NCBI RefSeq assembly: GCF_010093535.1
Contig: NW_022985189.1
Location: 735,825 to 799,824 of the forward strand
DNA: 64,000 bases
From: Lindgomyces ingoldianus
Taxonomy: Eukaryota > Ascomycota > Dothideomycetes > Pleosporales > Lindgomycetaceae
Reading direction: 5' to 3'
Shown here: positions 1-12,190 of the stretch, in pieces
Layout of the letters: every line of letters begins with the position of its first letter
Numbering within the stretch: the first letter of the stretch is position 1
Position numbers and translations under genes: made by a program
Notes under the pieces: generated by a model
Seen by the model: only the letters and a program-made list of their open reading frames with translations
What the model was told of the DNA's origin: nothing
Database searches by the model: none

Positions 1-561
1 AGAAACACAGAATACCAAAAGGAGATCCTAGTACAAGGGCCTGTAAGTTGAGGAGGACTGGTGGTGATGGCAGGGAGTACATTCACTTCGGAGTGATATT
101 GTGGAGTTTTTATCCGAAGCGCCGAGATCGGAGGGGTGATGCGAGCTCGATTAAGCTTAGCGCGCCATGACACTGCGACTCGGAGTGCTTGCTTCAGCCT
201 CAACGGTATGAAGTGCTGATGGATTCTTGGAGCGATATGCCAACGCTAACAGTTTGGCTAAGGTTGCAACCCTCCGCCAAAAATGGCAGAGTATTTCAAG
301 ACATCAAGCAGACTGTGAAGACCCACCTGCGCGGAACTAGCCGCACCTCGGCACTTCGATAATGTCATCGCCAACGCCCCGCAACACTACCTTGAGTCCG
401 ACACGTCTCTAGCTTAACGCGTGCGATACCGTGCACATTTGGGGCCACATCCTACACCTAGCCCCAATTGGCAGAAATATAGCAGCCCGGCCTCATTTAA
501 GCGTCGTTGCTTCGCTCGTGAACTTTGGAATATATTGGTGCCTCCCGCTTCTTAGTTCTCC
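1..561. other. Upstream region of the first gene, nothing recognised
   Basis: No coding region or repeat is recognised. Base composition is ordinary (not RIP-like). The segment should contain the promoter of the gene starting at 562; I see no convincing TATA box or operator. Confidence 0.4.
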
Positions 562-1465
562 ATGCCGAAGCTCTCACCAAGCCTCAAGGCCCTTATAAAT
601 GCCGCCCATTCCCGTCCTGGCCCAGTGCCTGCACCACGGCATATAGAATCGCTATTCCACAAGATTGAGCGCGAAGCCATAGCCAGGAGAGTAGGGAGAC
701 CGTCATGGCTAGCTCTTTCAACAGCGGCAACCATGACCATGAACTCACCAGACTCAATGCTCGTCCTATACAAAGTGGCCAGCGCGTCGAAGCCAGTGGA
801 GGAAGGCGTTGCAATCGCAGAGTTTATGCGAGAGGTCGGGCTAAAGTGTATAGGATTTAATGGGGTACGTCAATTTTTTTTGTTCCGAAGGAAGCTGCCT
901 GGGCTGATTGCGGCAGGTCCCACGAACAATAAACATGCTCAACGCCTTCCGCGGCGCCCTACCGTCCTCGGTCGTCTCCTCGCTCTCCACTACCCCGACT
1001 CGCTTCCCCACACCCTCGAACGTCGACTCGATAAACAATCGTGGTCGCCGGTTGTGGAACTCGATATACCGACCTCTTGAAAACAAGCTGGAGGCTAAGC
1101 TCGCCGACGCCCACCCCGACCTCCCCGTCTTCATAATTAGTGGCGAATATGGCGCATTATTCACGGACCCTCCTCGGAAAACTGGAGCGAACGTCGGGCG
1201 GATAACCACTAGTTTGGTCGCGATTGCTTGTTTAAGAGCACAACAGGGTGTGGGTCCGCAGGTGCTGAGTCATGTCTTTGGGCTGAGAAAGGCGTTCGAG
1301 GATGGCACGTGGAAGGACGAGCCGAATGTCGGCGAGGAGGAGGGTCTGCTTTGGCTGGCCACCGATGAAGGCTGCACGTGGGCTTTGGAGAAGGTGGACG
1401 AGGTTGTCGATGCGCTGGGGGGTGGCCAGGGTTCGACCTTTGCGCCTTTCAAGGCGAAATTATAG
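562..1465 (+). CDS. AhpD-like (carboxymuconolactone decarboxylase fold) protein, probably peroxisomal
   Basis: Two exons, 562-864 and 917-1465, give 283 aa. The 52-nt intron (865-916) starts GTACGT and ends GCAG, and the join reads ...[17 protein letters not shown]. The protein resembles the fungal AhpD-like / carboxymuconolactone decarboxylase group that includes yeast YJR111C (Pxp2), a peroxisomal matrix protein; the helical segment [15 protein letters not shown] is the most characteristic part. The C-terminus is Ala-Lys-Leu, a valid type-1 peroxisomal targeting signal, which fits that group independently. The canonical AhpD CxxC pair is not evident, so peroxidase activity should not be assumed. 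The start is the first ATG in frame with the exon. Family assignment is from memory of homologues; the exact reaction is unknown. The reading frame is intact. Confidence 0.78.
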
Positions 1466-1683
1466 TACTACCGTGAGTGAGATCTTGCTCTACGCAATGT
1501 CATCATTTCGAAGGGTAATGCACCGCCCCTACTTTTCTTACAACCATCCTGAGCAACCATTGTGCTGATCGACATGCATCACCTACTCATCTCTACTTCA
1601 TTCTAATCTGCATTGCTTCCCCTTATTTGATCTACAACCTTACATAACGGAATACGATATTCAACGGGGTTTAGAAAGTTTAT
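1466..1683. other. 3' flank of the AhpD-like gene
   Basis: Ordinary-composition DNA that should include the 3' untranslated region and poly(A) site. No feature is recognised. Confidence 0.3.
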
Positions 1684-2130
1684 CGCCAACATTCTGAGAG
1701 AGCTAAGCTTCCATATACATCAGATTGGCATATCGAGTGACACCCAGAAACCATCTTCATCCGCAAGAAAGGCAACCTCCACGCCCTACCAATCGAGTCA
1801 GAGCAGGTGCTCAGCAACGAGTTCCACCCCATCTTTGACCTTGCTCATAGGATCTCCCCCTCACAGTTGGGTACGCTAGTATTTTATACCATGATAAGAA
1901 TTCCGTATGCATCCCGGTTTGCTTCGAAGTTTCTGACAATTGAGCATATGCTGGATTGGGAGGTGCAGCTACGGTACGAGAAACTAAGCTACAACTAGCA
2001 AGGAACGTTGCACCTATCACAAGACCCGCGTCAATGACCCGTTTACGCTAAGGGTGGTGTGAAGCACGAGCTCTGCGAACTCGCCAAACGAATCAAATTC
2101 GCTTGGATGCCATCATCTTTTTTTAGAAGG
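1684..2130 (+). pseudogene. Decayed coding sequence, unrecognised family
   Basis: One forward frame reads as protein-like sequence (HPETIFIRKKGNLHALPIES, then NEFHPIFDLAHRISP and TMIRIPYASRFASKF) but is cut by a TGA just before HPETIF and by TAG and TGA after about 1998. After the stops the same frame continues plausibly (KHELCELAKRIKFAWMP). This looks like a relic of a longer gene with point-mutation stops, not a short intact gene, although unrecognised introns could remove some stops. I do not recognise the family. A protein search of the joined frame would decide. Confidence 0.3.
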
Positions 2131-3880
2131 TGGTGGTAGCATGACAATACGGTTTGTGGAAACCTTTGCCCAGAGGCTATGAGAGCAATACCCCGCTCCC
2201 CGAAGAAATCAGTGCTGGAGCTGTTAGTATAACCCCTTCGACTACATGCCCAGCCCTACGATTATCCTCCCCATTGAGGAATGCTTCAAGGTCGCGGCTG
2301 GGAGGGACAGCGTGCAGAACAACTCCGGATCCCGTTTTGTTATTAGTCAGGGCAATTGAAGGCATGAGCTTGTCGCATATATCCAAATCCATCAGTTTAT
2401 TCGCTTAGCCCAAGTCGTCTATAACTTCCCATCATGAAACATCGCCGCATACCCAAACAACTTGAACTCGAACCCTAACACAGAAACTGAAGCGAGTAAG
2501 AACACACCATCCGTCACGTCCCTTGCTCTCGCAAATGACCTCAGCCCCATTTTAGCGAAGACGGAGAAATCAGGTTGTTGAAAACTGGGAGCCTTGCCCG
2601 AGGGAAACTTGGAATAGTTAGCACTAAGGGGTATTAATGAGGAGTTATATCAGGTTCGAAAAATGGGGGGAATGGGGTCTAGGATTGGGTTACTAGAGAA
2701 GGGGAATATAAGGGATCTGGAAATATTGTTTATCGGTAAGTGAGTGTGTCCGAATAATTCGAATTGGTCATGTTGAACGCGAGGAGATACTGGGTAAATG
2801 TTGGTGCTCTATCGCCGTTCAGCCGCAGGCACAATCTCTTGGGGTCTCTGGAATATGCGCCGAAATAGGTGGTACGTTGAGCCTCAGCCTATTGATGGCT
2901 GGCGTTGTTTTCTAGAACACCTTAGACCATCCGACACTGAAGGATGGAATATCCACTTGAACATGTGGTAAGTTAAGCCCAAGTCTATCTACTGGCACAT
3001 TGCCTTTCCAGAATGCAATATCAGGGTACGGATCCGCACATGAAGTTCATCTCATCTTCAATAGACTCAGGCTCTGGCGCAATGCTCCCAACTCTCCGTT
3101 TCGCTACGATGTTTATCTTGAACGATGCTATGATTAGTTTCACAAACCTGGGATTCTTTTTAGCAAACGAGTAACCTAGGGAACAGAGGGCTTCTTTAAA
3201 CCTACTGAATTCGAGACAGCTGCTAAAGCAAGGCGCGCATTGGCAAAAACGAGTTGGAGAACTGTGCCTAGAATGTTAATGTTACTTGGCTCGCGTTGCC
3301 CGAAAGTGGCTCTGCTGTCCAACTTTCGACCTTAGCATCCCTCCTAAACGTTCGTTATAGGGGAAAGTAGAAAGTGGCAAGTGGTTACTTAGCATTGGCA
3401 AGAATCCTTCGAATTTCGCACACGACAATTCGGTTAGGGTCCAATCAGGCTCGTCAAGGCCCCGCAAGCGCAAACCACCACTAGCTGAACACATCCTCTC
3501 TCAGCCTCACCAGACATCCGTGAGTCACCAACAGTGCACTTGCCGCTCGAGTTCTTTCAATCTACGTGTCTTTTGGACTTGCTACCGTAGACTAACATTC
3601 CGCCTGCGGCATACTGTATGCCCCTGCTTGGGAAAAGCGTTGACGTCTTAGGAGAGTCGCGAGGAAATAAGCTGACATCCTTAGATTCTAATTCTCTCTC
3701 GCACTTTATTTTCTCGAACTCTCATACCAAACCCGAGGGGTCTGGTGTAGCCGAGCCTTGACATGATACGGAAGGGGAGGTTTTCGAGGCATAACAGCAG
3801 GATCACTGTCGACCATGGTGATCCATCCATATCTTTGACGATGATCACTTGTTATTAATTCTAATAGGCTCAAATGTATC
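2131..3880. other. Gene-poor stretch of ordinary composition
   Basis: Only short overlapping open frames on both strands, none recognisable. A reverse frame at 2177-2392 (71 codons) has protein-like composition but no family signature. No repeat ends or RNA gene seen. Confidence 0.35.
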
Positions 3881-4539
3881 ATGTCGGCCACGTATCTCCC
3901 TCCTGTGATGATGGGGTTCGAAACAATTTTCTTGAACATCTATCTAGCAGGGATGAACGAAGAGACTCTGGCGCTTCTAGCAATCGCGGAGACACACCCC
4001 AAGCTCACCCACTTTATCACTACGTCGGTCCCGGCAGGCCTCCACAACTCAAGACATGGCCTATTAGCCGTTAATGAAGGTGATGACCTAGAGTTGAACG
4101 GTAAAGATGGAATACCATTTGTACGTGAGCAAGCGGCTATCCAGGCGCGTGGGGAGAGCCGAGGAGCTATTAGTGAGGCAGCGGCCAGCCTGCAGAGCAT
4201 GGCCAACTTCTGTGGGAATCAACACATAGGCTTCCCTAGGGTCGCCAACTCGGATAGAGACTTCTTTCGTGACGAGGGTGCCGTCTGGCCCAAGGTGGGT
4301 GAACTCGGCCGTCGCGGTGTGACCGGTTCTCGCAGTTGCGGCACGAAAGGGTCTCGAAGCCGAATTCTTGGCACCCACTTCTTCCAGGGTTCATGGAGCT
4401 TCCTCGGTCGGCATCACCACACGCTTCACACGTCACGCTCCGAAGCGACGTACGACCACATTCACGGCCCGACCCTGCGCTTCTCCACGTCTAGAACCCC
4501 GTACGTCGGCGCTAAGAATATCAGTCTGGGTGGCAAAAA

Positions 4540-5168
4540 TGACCGCCCTACTCCTTCGGCCTAAGAAGCATTTCGCCGCCCGCATTGCCGGCTTCGTGGA
4601 CGACTTCGATGGCCTTCGCCGGCTTCTTGCGGATGGGTGAGTTCACGTACATCCCTAAGCAACTACATAACGAGCGTCAGCTCGCCGTAGAGAAGCCTAC
4701 CCGTCGGTGCGTAGCGATCTCGCAATCGCTCAATCACTACCGGCTGTTCCTACCGCGGAGTACAGCCGACACCTCCAACGCAGGTGTCCAGCTTGTAATC
4801 GCCTCCTCTCGGATGGTTGCTGCCCAATGACGCACCTTCTCAACCTGTATCGACAGAACCCTCAGCCGGCAAACGCGCCGCTATTTTGTCTACACGAGAA
4901 GCCCTTCTCCCAGCAGAATGTTATCCAGCTCCTACGCAATCAGCTACGACGCTGCAACATCGCCATGCCGGAGAGGTATAAGGGCCACAGCTTCCGCCGG
5001 GGAGCCGCGCAAACGGCGCACGACAATAGCCTCAGCGAGGACCATATCAAGGCACTGGGATGGTGGACTTCGGGGGACCCGCGGCACCTGTTTGCCTTAC
5101 AGCAGCAGTTCGTCTCAGGAAGACTGCCGCCACTCTCCTTCCCTATCCTACCTCCTCCTACACCTTAA
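4540..5168 (+). pseudogene. Crypton-type tyrosine recombinase relic
   Basis: Two adjoining forward frames together match the C-terminal catalytic part of fungal Crypton-like tyrosine recombinases. The first, from about 4540 to a stop near 4829, reads AFAGFLRMGEFTY and FLPRSTADTSNAGVQLVIAS. The second, about 4790-5168, reads MTHLLNLYRQNPQP, then GHSFRRGAAQTAHDN and HIKALGWWTSGDP. GHSFRRGAAQ carries the H-x-x-R signature of the family, and the ALGWWTSGDP block is where the second catalytic His/Trp and the approach to the Tyr lie. The frames must be joined by a small shift at roughly 4790-4830, so the copy is broken. The N-terminal half, including the first catalytic Arg region, is not recognisable upstream. 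Composition is normal, so it was not RIP-mutated. Confidence 0.68.
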
Positions 5169-5743
5169 AACAACAACACTATGGGCGCAGGAAGTGGGCC
5201 CGGGGCCATCTCTCGCCCGGCAGAACTGGCTAAGCGAGATCACGTACAGCATCAGTCTCAGCCATCCGCCTCGTTCGAACAGCACCGGCTCGATCTAGCC
5301 TAGCCCCTACGCCTCCTAAACATGCTACTATACAATGTCCAACTCCATATACCTCTGCAGGGGATTGGTGTAGATATATCACTGTCACAGGTAAATGAAA
5401 AGCAGAACATGTTTTGGGTGTTACGCTGCAACTTTGCAGCCTGGAGTAGCAGCGGCGTATCTAATCATGGACCCAAATATGCGTCAGAAGAGCGATGAAC
5501 GGGAGTTAGTATCTGCAGCTGTTGGGGTCTATATGCACGTTCAAGAATATGTGCTATGCACCACCCTTGTCGCATCAGCTAGGAACTTCTGGTCTAGAAT
5601 TCGTACTTCACTCACCCTTTAGCCCTGGCTAAACTTCTGCCTAGATTTGCTACCTTTTACGAGGGCGCCACTAAGCGTAAAATAGGGCCACTCCGTATAT
5701 ATTGCACAGATAAGTCTGCCTAGCTTCTAGCTGCACACTCTCG
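5169..5743. other. Intergenic sequence after the recombinase relic
   Basis: No recognised gene. A forward frame at 5395-5622 (75 codons) has no family signature. This stretch could include the downstream end of the Crypton relic, but no terminal repeat is visible. Confidence 0.3.
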
Positions 5744-7081
5744 CTACGAGAAGCCTGAAAGATCGCTAGTGCTGTTTGAAACTACCGAAGGATTCGCCAA
5801 TTGAAACAGCTTCCATTCGTTTGAGAGGTTCTCATCCACCCACTCCGCATCATGTAGTAACCAATTCACCTTTACCATGACTTGGTGTAACTTTTGGTTA
5901 CTGATTGCCATGAACCACCAATAACGCCTGGTCTCCTCCTTCGAGTTAAGGACACGGTAGAAAGATTGACAGATTTCCCCGTGCGTGGCGCACAGGCTCT
6001 TTACTGTTTCAAGAAATATTTGGCGATCGCGGCGTTTCGGAGTTTTTACTCCGCCAGACCAGTGAGGACTCAGGGTCATCGGATAGCTCTGGCGCAATAT
6101 CAATATCATCTTGATCCTGGTATGATTGGTGATCGAGGATCCTCGGGAAAAATGCTGCAAATTGTAATGGAACATATTCGGCGAAGCCCAAGTCGATAAT
6201 TCTAGAAATTCTATGTCAGCTTTAACAGTAGAATAGTCGATGGAGATATAACCAACCCAGAAACATTATATTCGGTGTCTGTGATGATGTTTGTCCCGGA
6301 AAGATCTCCATGAACCATAACCCACGGCGAGCTATCAAGCTCGGGGATCATGTACTTGCGGATAAGGCTTCGCTGTCGGAGGCAGTCCACAAGTTTCGCC
6401 GTACGGAGCTGTCCATTCAGGACTCGCTTGATCTTACGGTCGATCGCCTCAGCGACATAGACTTCAGCGGTTGTTTTTCCTACTTCTCTTTAATTAACCG
6501 GAATAGGAATAATAAGTTAGGGACCTACCCGGCTTTTGCAACCGACAGGCTGTGTTAATCGTGAAACAGCTAAGCTCTTAATTATCTTTTCCCGTTGTAC
6601 TGTATTTTGCGGTTTCATAGTCGTTCCAAACCAGTGGTTTTCCTTCAACCCACTCATAGGCAATGAAAGGGAAGCCGATTGGATTGTCAATCGACAAGCT
6701 ATAACCAACCACTCGGGGTACCAGAGGAATGCGGCTTTGTATGAAAGCCTCCCATTGTGCTAGCTCATTGGATAAGAGGCGGTCGCGGTTCTTAGATTTT
6801 CTGAGATGATAAGGGAGCCGAAATGCGTACTTAATGCTGTCTGCGTACCCAACCACAAAAATAATGGATTGGCTGCCTGAAAACGGTTTCGTATCAGATT
6901 CAAAAACGAAAGTACAGCTTTTTCCCTCCCTGAACCTGGACGCTTGTGCCAAGATACCACGGGTAGAGATGGTCTGATGTAGCTCGCTCCAATCGATGGA
7001 GGGGATTGATGGAGCCCATATGATACGGCTACTTTGTTCCGTAGCTTTGCTTGACGATGAATGCAAGGGTGGCGGGGGCAT
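5744..7081 (-). pseudogene. APH-family (aminoglycoside phosphotransferase-like) small-molecule kinase, frame-broken
   Basis: Read from 7081 downward, the first exon has a start Met (MPPPPLHSSSS) and N-lobe features of fungal APH-like kinases, including FPFIAYEWVEGKPLVW, the hinge segment. The next exon carries VMVHGDLSGTNIITD, the H-x-D-x(4)-N catalytic motif. After the second intron comes IIDLGFAEYVPLQFAAFFP, the metal-binding Asp motif. Introns 6480-6528 (49 nt) and 6202-6256 (55 nt) have GT..AG ends, and the second join is in frame. The gene needs a one-base frame change near the end of exon 1 (KYSTTGKDN versus REKIIKSLAVSRL) and another near 6035-6060, after which the frame ending at 5744 continues plausibly (RRDRQIFLETVKSLCATHG). 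I therefore call it a recent pseudogene; sequencing error is the alternative. Substrate cannot be inferred. Confidence 0.66.
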
Positions 7082-7612
7082 CTCTATTATTCACTGTACA
7101 TCTTGCCAAGCCTTTTCTCTTATTAGTTTAAAAAAGGGCTAGATTAATGTCTAATTAGCTTATAAAACTTTCTACTACTTTTATAAATATTCTAGATTTT
7201 TAAGGCAAATAAATATATTTTACTAGGTCTATTACTATATTTTAAGTGTTTTAATGCAATATTATAATGCTATGTTCTGTTATTAGTAGGCTAAAGTTTA
7301 CCCCTTTGTTACTGTTTACAGTTTTAAGGTGTTACTAAGCTAGAATTAGTGTGTTAGCGTCTGTATTCTAGTACTGTCCCCTTTTCTTAGTTATATCTGT
7401 CTAATTCTAGCTAGATATTTGTAGATATCTGCTAACACTATTACTTAGGCTTAGTATGTCTTCCTAGCCTTACTATAAAGAATGTTAAACTTATTGCCTA
7501 TTATCTAACTTTGCAACTAACTAACATAGTGCTCTGTATAAACATTATTAGTAGCATAGAAGATTTATTTGTCTATATCTTTATTTTTCTTTTATTATTG
7601 CTAAATTATTCT
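7081..7612. repeat. Left part of a duplicated segment, RIP-mutated, interrupted by the transposon nest
   Basis: This stretch aligns with 27994-28400, starting tctctattattcactgtac. Differences run almost all in one direction: this copy has T or A where the other has C or G (for example ttattagttt against ttattggttt, tttacag against ttcacag). An extra 100-150 bases lie around 7370-7480. The match stops near ctaaatta at 7605-7612 and resumes at 23580 (tcatccaagcttccgaaaag), so about 16 kb is inserted here relative to the copy at 27994-28440. Confidence 0.85.
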
Positions 7613-9589
7613 AAAAAAAATAACACATTTTTTAAAAAATTAATTCTAACCTACTAATACAAAGAGTATAGTACAATGCTTATAAAAAACAATCTTTTTA
7701 TTACTAATAGATATAAACTATATCTCCTACTTCTTTGCATCTAAATATGTTTAATTCTGTCTTAATTAGTTATATTTTTTTAATATTTACACCTACTTTT
7801 TTTTTATTTACTTAAATATTAATTAGTTTACTTTAACTTTTACACCTTTATTTTTTTTATCTATTTAAACTTTTAACTTTAGTTAACTTCTCTACTATTT
7901 ACTATGTCTTACTATACTCTAATTATATTTACTTTTTAGCTTTTTATATTTCTTAAGCTTAATCTAATTAATACTAAAAAACTATGCTTAGCTGTATATA
8001 TTATAAGTGTACTTTACTATTTGCCTATTAATCTTAGCCTAATGCGCAATCCTACTGCTATGTGTACAAAATGTAGTGCTTATTATTAGATTAATAAATG
8101 TTTAGCTAGGTCTACTACTAGCTAGCTAAAATATAGGCTCTACTGCTTTTAAAAAGATATTTATTTAAAGTTTTATTAAAACTTACTAGTTATTATCTAA
8201 AGTTTATTAAATAGTTTTTATATAAAAAGTGCATATTTTTATAATAATATTTATATATATAATGCTTTTCTAGCTTTTACTTCTACTAACTACACTACTA
8301 CAGATCACAACATGTGTAGGAATAGTGTTAGGATATTTTAGATTATAGAGGAACTTTACTACTTATAAGGTTTATTAAAGCTTGCTTAGAGAGTTACTGC
8401 TAGCTACGTGTAGTTATACTTTTATAACTTAAAGTTTACTTTAAGTACTTAGCTGCAGCGTAACTAGAATTTAAACTTAGACCTAACTTTGTTATAGAAG
8501 CTTATGCATATATTAGAGGTAGATGCCTATAATTTATAAATTTCTATTTATAAAACTGCCTATAAAAGACTAAAGAAGGCTAGGTGTAATAGTTAAAATA
8601 TTTAAATTATTATAAACTCTTAATTAAAGCTTATTATTAAAGCTAGTGCTAACTAACAATAGAAAAATCTGCTAGTTTTAAATAAAGTTACTAGCTTAAT
8701 TATAAAGAATTTTAATAAGAGTATAAGTTATAGTCTAATTTTGCATTATTATAATAGTAATAACTCTACTTAATCTTACTTTTAAGTCTATTCTTTTTAT
8801 CTTACCTATTAGCTTCTTTATTATGTTCTTATGTTTTCTACTAGTTAGCCTAGATTCTTTTTTAGGCTTATGCTACATAATTCTAATAAAGTCTAGAAAA
8901 ATCTTTATATTACTAATACTATGTTTTATTAATTCTATCTATTTCCTTAGAAGAGTTATAACATAGTACTCTTTACTTATAGCTAATTATTCTAACAGTA
9001 GATAATAAATTACTAGGTATAAGTTAAATAAAAAAAGCTTTATTAGGTTTATAATAATTAGTTAAAACTCTAAGCAGATCTCTATTAGAGCATTAGTAAT
9101 GCTTTACACTAGAATAATTTTAACCTATAATTTATTAGTATTTATACTATACTCTCTTTAAGTTACATTAGTAGTAGTTAGTTTATATCTTAGTGTTACT
9201 AAAATTCTATAGCTATTATCTAGAAGCTTAAACACTTTTTTTTATTTATTATATTTACTATAAATCCTAAGTAGCCTAAGATAATAGTAGAACTTAACTA
9301 GCTATAGTGTGCTTTAGATTAGCCTAATATAATTACTTAAATATTTAAGTTGCAGCTAGATTTTTTAATAAAAGATATTAAGTTATAGCAAGTGTTTAGT
9401 TGCTTTACTAGCATTATTTATATAATTAAGTATTAAAAGTAGAGACTTCTCTATGCCTACATCCTACTCTTTATGCACCTAGATAATAGAGATTAGCTTC
9501 TATTGCCTAATTTTATTAATTATGTTATATAGGCTAAGCGTCTAACACAGTTCTAGAATTCTAATAGTATTCTAACTAATATTATTATA

Positions 9590-12190
9590 AAGTTTATAGT
9601 ACACAGTCTTTACAGCAACTTAAATCTATCTACTAGCTGCATGCAGGTGTTTCTTAAGTTAGAGTAGCCTTTTTACTAAAAAAGATTTTTAAAGAATTTT
9701 ACTATAAAAACTATAGTAAAGAAGAATAGTTATTTAATTTATTATTAGTAAAATAATAGCTAAGTCTAGATAGTTAAGTATAAACAATATAAAGTTATAG
9801 TTAATAATTAGTAGATTATTTTTTATAGTTTGTTCCTATCTAGGTAATATAATGCGCATGTTAATATAAAAGTCTGCGCATCTATTAAGGCTATTAAATA
9901 CATTTATAAGTATATATATAAGAGCACTAACTAGGTTACTGTTTATATCTAGGATTAAGACAAGGTTACATCCTACCTACAGTGTTAGTATATTAGCTCT
10001 ACTAAGGTAGCATAGCAACTGTTTAGTTTTTCTATACATAAGAAGTAGCCTTTAGTAGTTTGTCTAGCAATTTATTTGCTAGAAAAACATGTAGTATTCT
10101 TTTAAGATAATAACAACATAGATGTAGTACATAGTTGTATAAAAGGCGCTTAGTTAACTTTAATAATGTAGTTTTAGTATAATTTCTAGCACACTAATAA
10201 GCTACATTTACTATACTAGGACTTTTTTATAGATTACTAGTAAAATTTAGCTACACATGCTTAGACTTAGTATTATAAAACTATAATGTCTATTAAGTGT
10301 ATATATTTTTGTAGTCTGTCTGTAGAGGAGCGCTTTTATTTGTAAATGTTGTTAACTTATATCTCTAGGGCAACTAGCTTTAGTAACCTATGTACTATAT
10401 AAAGTAAGCTTTATTTAATGTTTAAAGACACTTATTTAGCTTATAGTTTATTATAAAAAGACTAATCTTAGAATTATATTTTCTAAGAACTTTAACTTAT
10501 AGCTACTAGCTTCTTATTATAATAAATATTTATATAGGCGCTAGTATTTAGTAATATACTTAATCTAGTAGCTATCTAAATAATGTTTTATGCTAACTTC
10601 TTAAATAATCTACATTTATAAATAGCCTTTATTAATTCTCTTCTTACTAAATCTAAGCTATTATAAAATTACAGCCTATAAATTCTAAACTAGATGCTTT
10701 TAAAGTTATATAGTAAAACACTATTTTAATTTAAAATGCTAATGCTTTTATATAATTAAATTTTTATTACTGTTCCTTTCTTAGTATATAAGCAGATGTT
10801 ATATAATAATATTGCTAAGTATACTACTTTTACTAAGTCCTATAACTAATTAAATTGCAGTTAGAAATTAGTGTTTAATACTATTAAGTCTACTATATGT
10901 TTAGATCTAAATAATGCTTAGTTTTTTATTTAGGGCTCTAGTAGTACTAGTAAAACTTTTTTTATTAAACATTATGTTTTTAATTTTAGTCTTAGCGTAA
11001 GATTGTTCTCTGTGTGGCTTTATCTAGTATTACAGCGCTACTTCTTCTAGGTAGTAGAACTGCGCACTTAAGGTTTAAAATACTTATTAAGATTATAAAG
11101 AATTTCTTTTGCACATTTACTATAAACTTCTCTACTTCTAAGCTGCTTTATAAAACTAGCTTTATTATCTAAGATAAAGTTTCTATGCAGCACTAGTTAT
11201 ATTTTAAGGCTGTTAATTAAAGTTTTTATAATATACTATAAAGTAAACTACTTTTTAGTAGCATTTTATTAGTATTTAGCAGTAATTTTTTGCAGATTCT
11301 GCTAGTTATACCTAAAAGTAGCTAGAGTTAAATAGTGTAAGCATGCCTTTAATAGTTCCCCCTTTAGTGTTGTTTTATAGTTCTAACTTTAACTAAAAAC
11401 ATAAGAATGCACACTAAAGCTGCAAATTAGGCTTATGTAGACTAGATACTCTCTATATCTAGAGATAAGTAAACATATGTTAATCTGCTCTCTAGTGTCT
11501 AAAAGTTTGTCTCTACAAGTTGCTTTTATTTCTATGTGTATTTATTAGATATGCTGCGTGTATTTTTAGACCTTGCTGTTACTGTGTGCTTCTTTTAACA
11601 GCACTGTATCTTTATAGTCTATAATAAGGTAGTTATAGAGATTAATAATATCTTTTTTAGGCATTTTAAGAGTAATGTCTAGGAATTTATGTTTATAAAT
11701 AAGGTATATTAAATAGAATTAAATAGTGTTAATTAACTTTTAAAGAATTTATTATAGACATTTAATCTACCTAGTTTACTTTTTACTAGACTTTATTTAA
11801 AAGTTAGGGTCCTAGTTATTTTACTTTAGAATCTAGATCTTAAGGAAGGTTTATGTAATAAAACCTAATTATTAGTTACTGCCCTAAGTTAATAAGACGC
11901 GTTTATAACTAAAAAGATCCTAGAAAGTAAATTTAATAAATAAATGTAAACTATTACTTAAATTAAATTAGTATAAAAAAATTATAACATCTTACTTTTT
12001 TTTATTATACGCTATTAGATACTTATCTAGTTGTGTTTTATAATGTCTATTAATAAATTACAAGGCTAATTTATAAAGATTGTAGGTGTGGACCTAAGGC
12101 ATCTAGTCTTTACGCATAGACAGCTTTATATTGCGCTTTCTAAGGTTATAACTGTATCTAGCATATGTATTTTAAACTAGGCTAATTTAA
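9590..12190 (+). mobile_element. Helitron relic (Rep-linked region plus Pif1-type helicase), RIP-inactivated
   Basis: Several decayed motifs appear in the right order on the plus strand. Near 9601-9690 is the HSLYSNLNLSTSCM-like segment, the GPCGxxNPxxPCM region. At about 9840-9925 is YNAHVNIKVCASIKAIKYI followed by YKYIYK, characteristic of Helitron proteins between Rep and helicase. At about 10930-10960 is GSSSTSKTFF, a decayed Walker A of the FxxxGxGGTGKT type. Near 11164-11195 is FIIQDKVSMQHQ, from IIWDEVSMQ. At about 12105-12150 is HRQLYIALSKV, the last Pif1 helicase motif. TAG and TAA stops interrupt throughout. Termini (5' TC, 3' hairpin-CTRR) were not located, so the limits given are only those of the recognisable coding relic. 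Confidence 0.75.

Noticed and set aside
3881..4564. 227-codon forward frame
   Set aside because: No recognised domain; its end overlaps the Crypton relic in another frame and a reverse frame covers the same DNA. Not supported as a gene.
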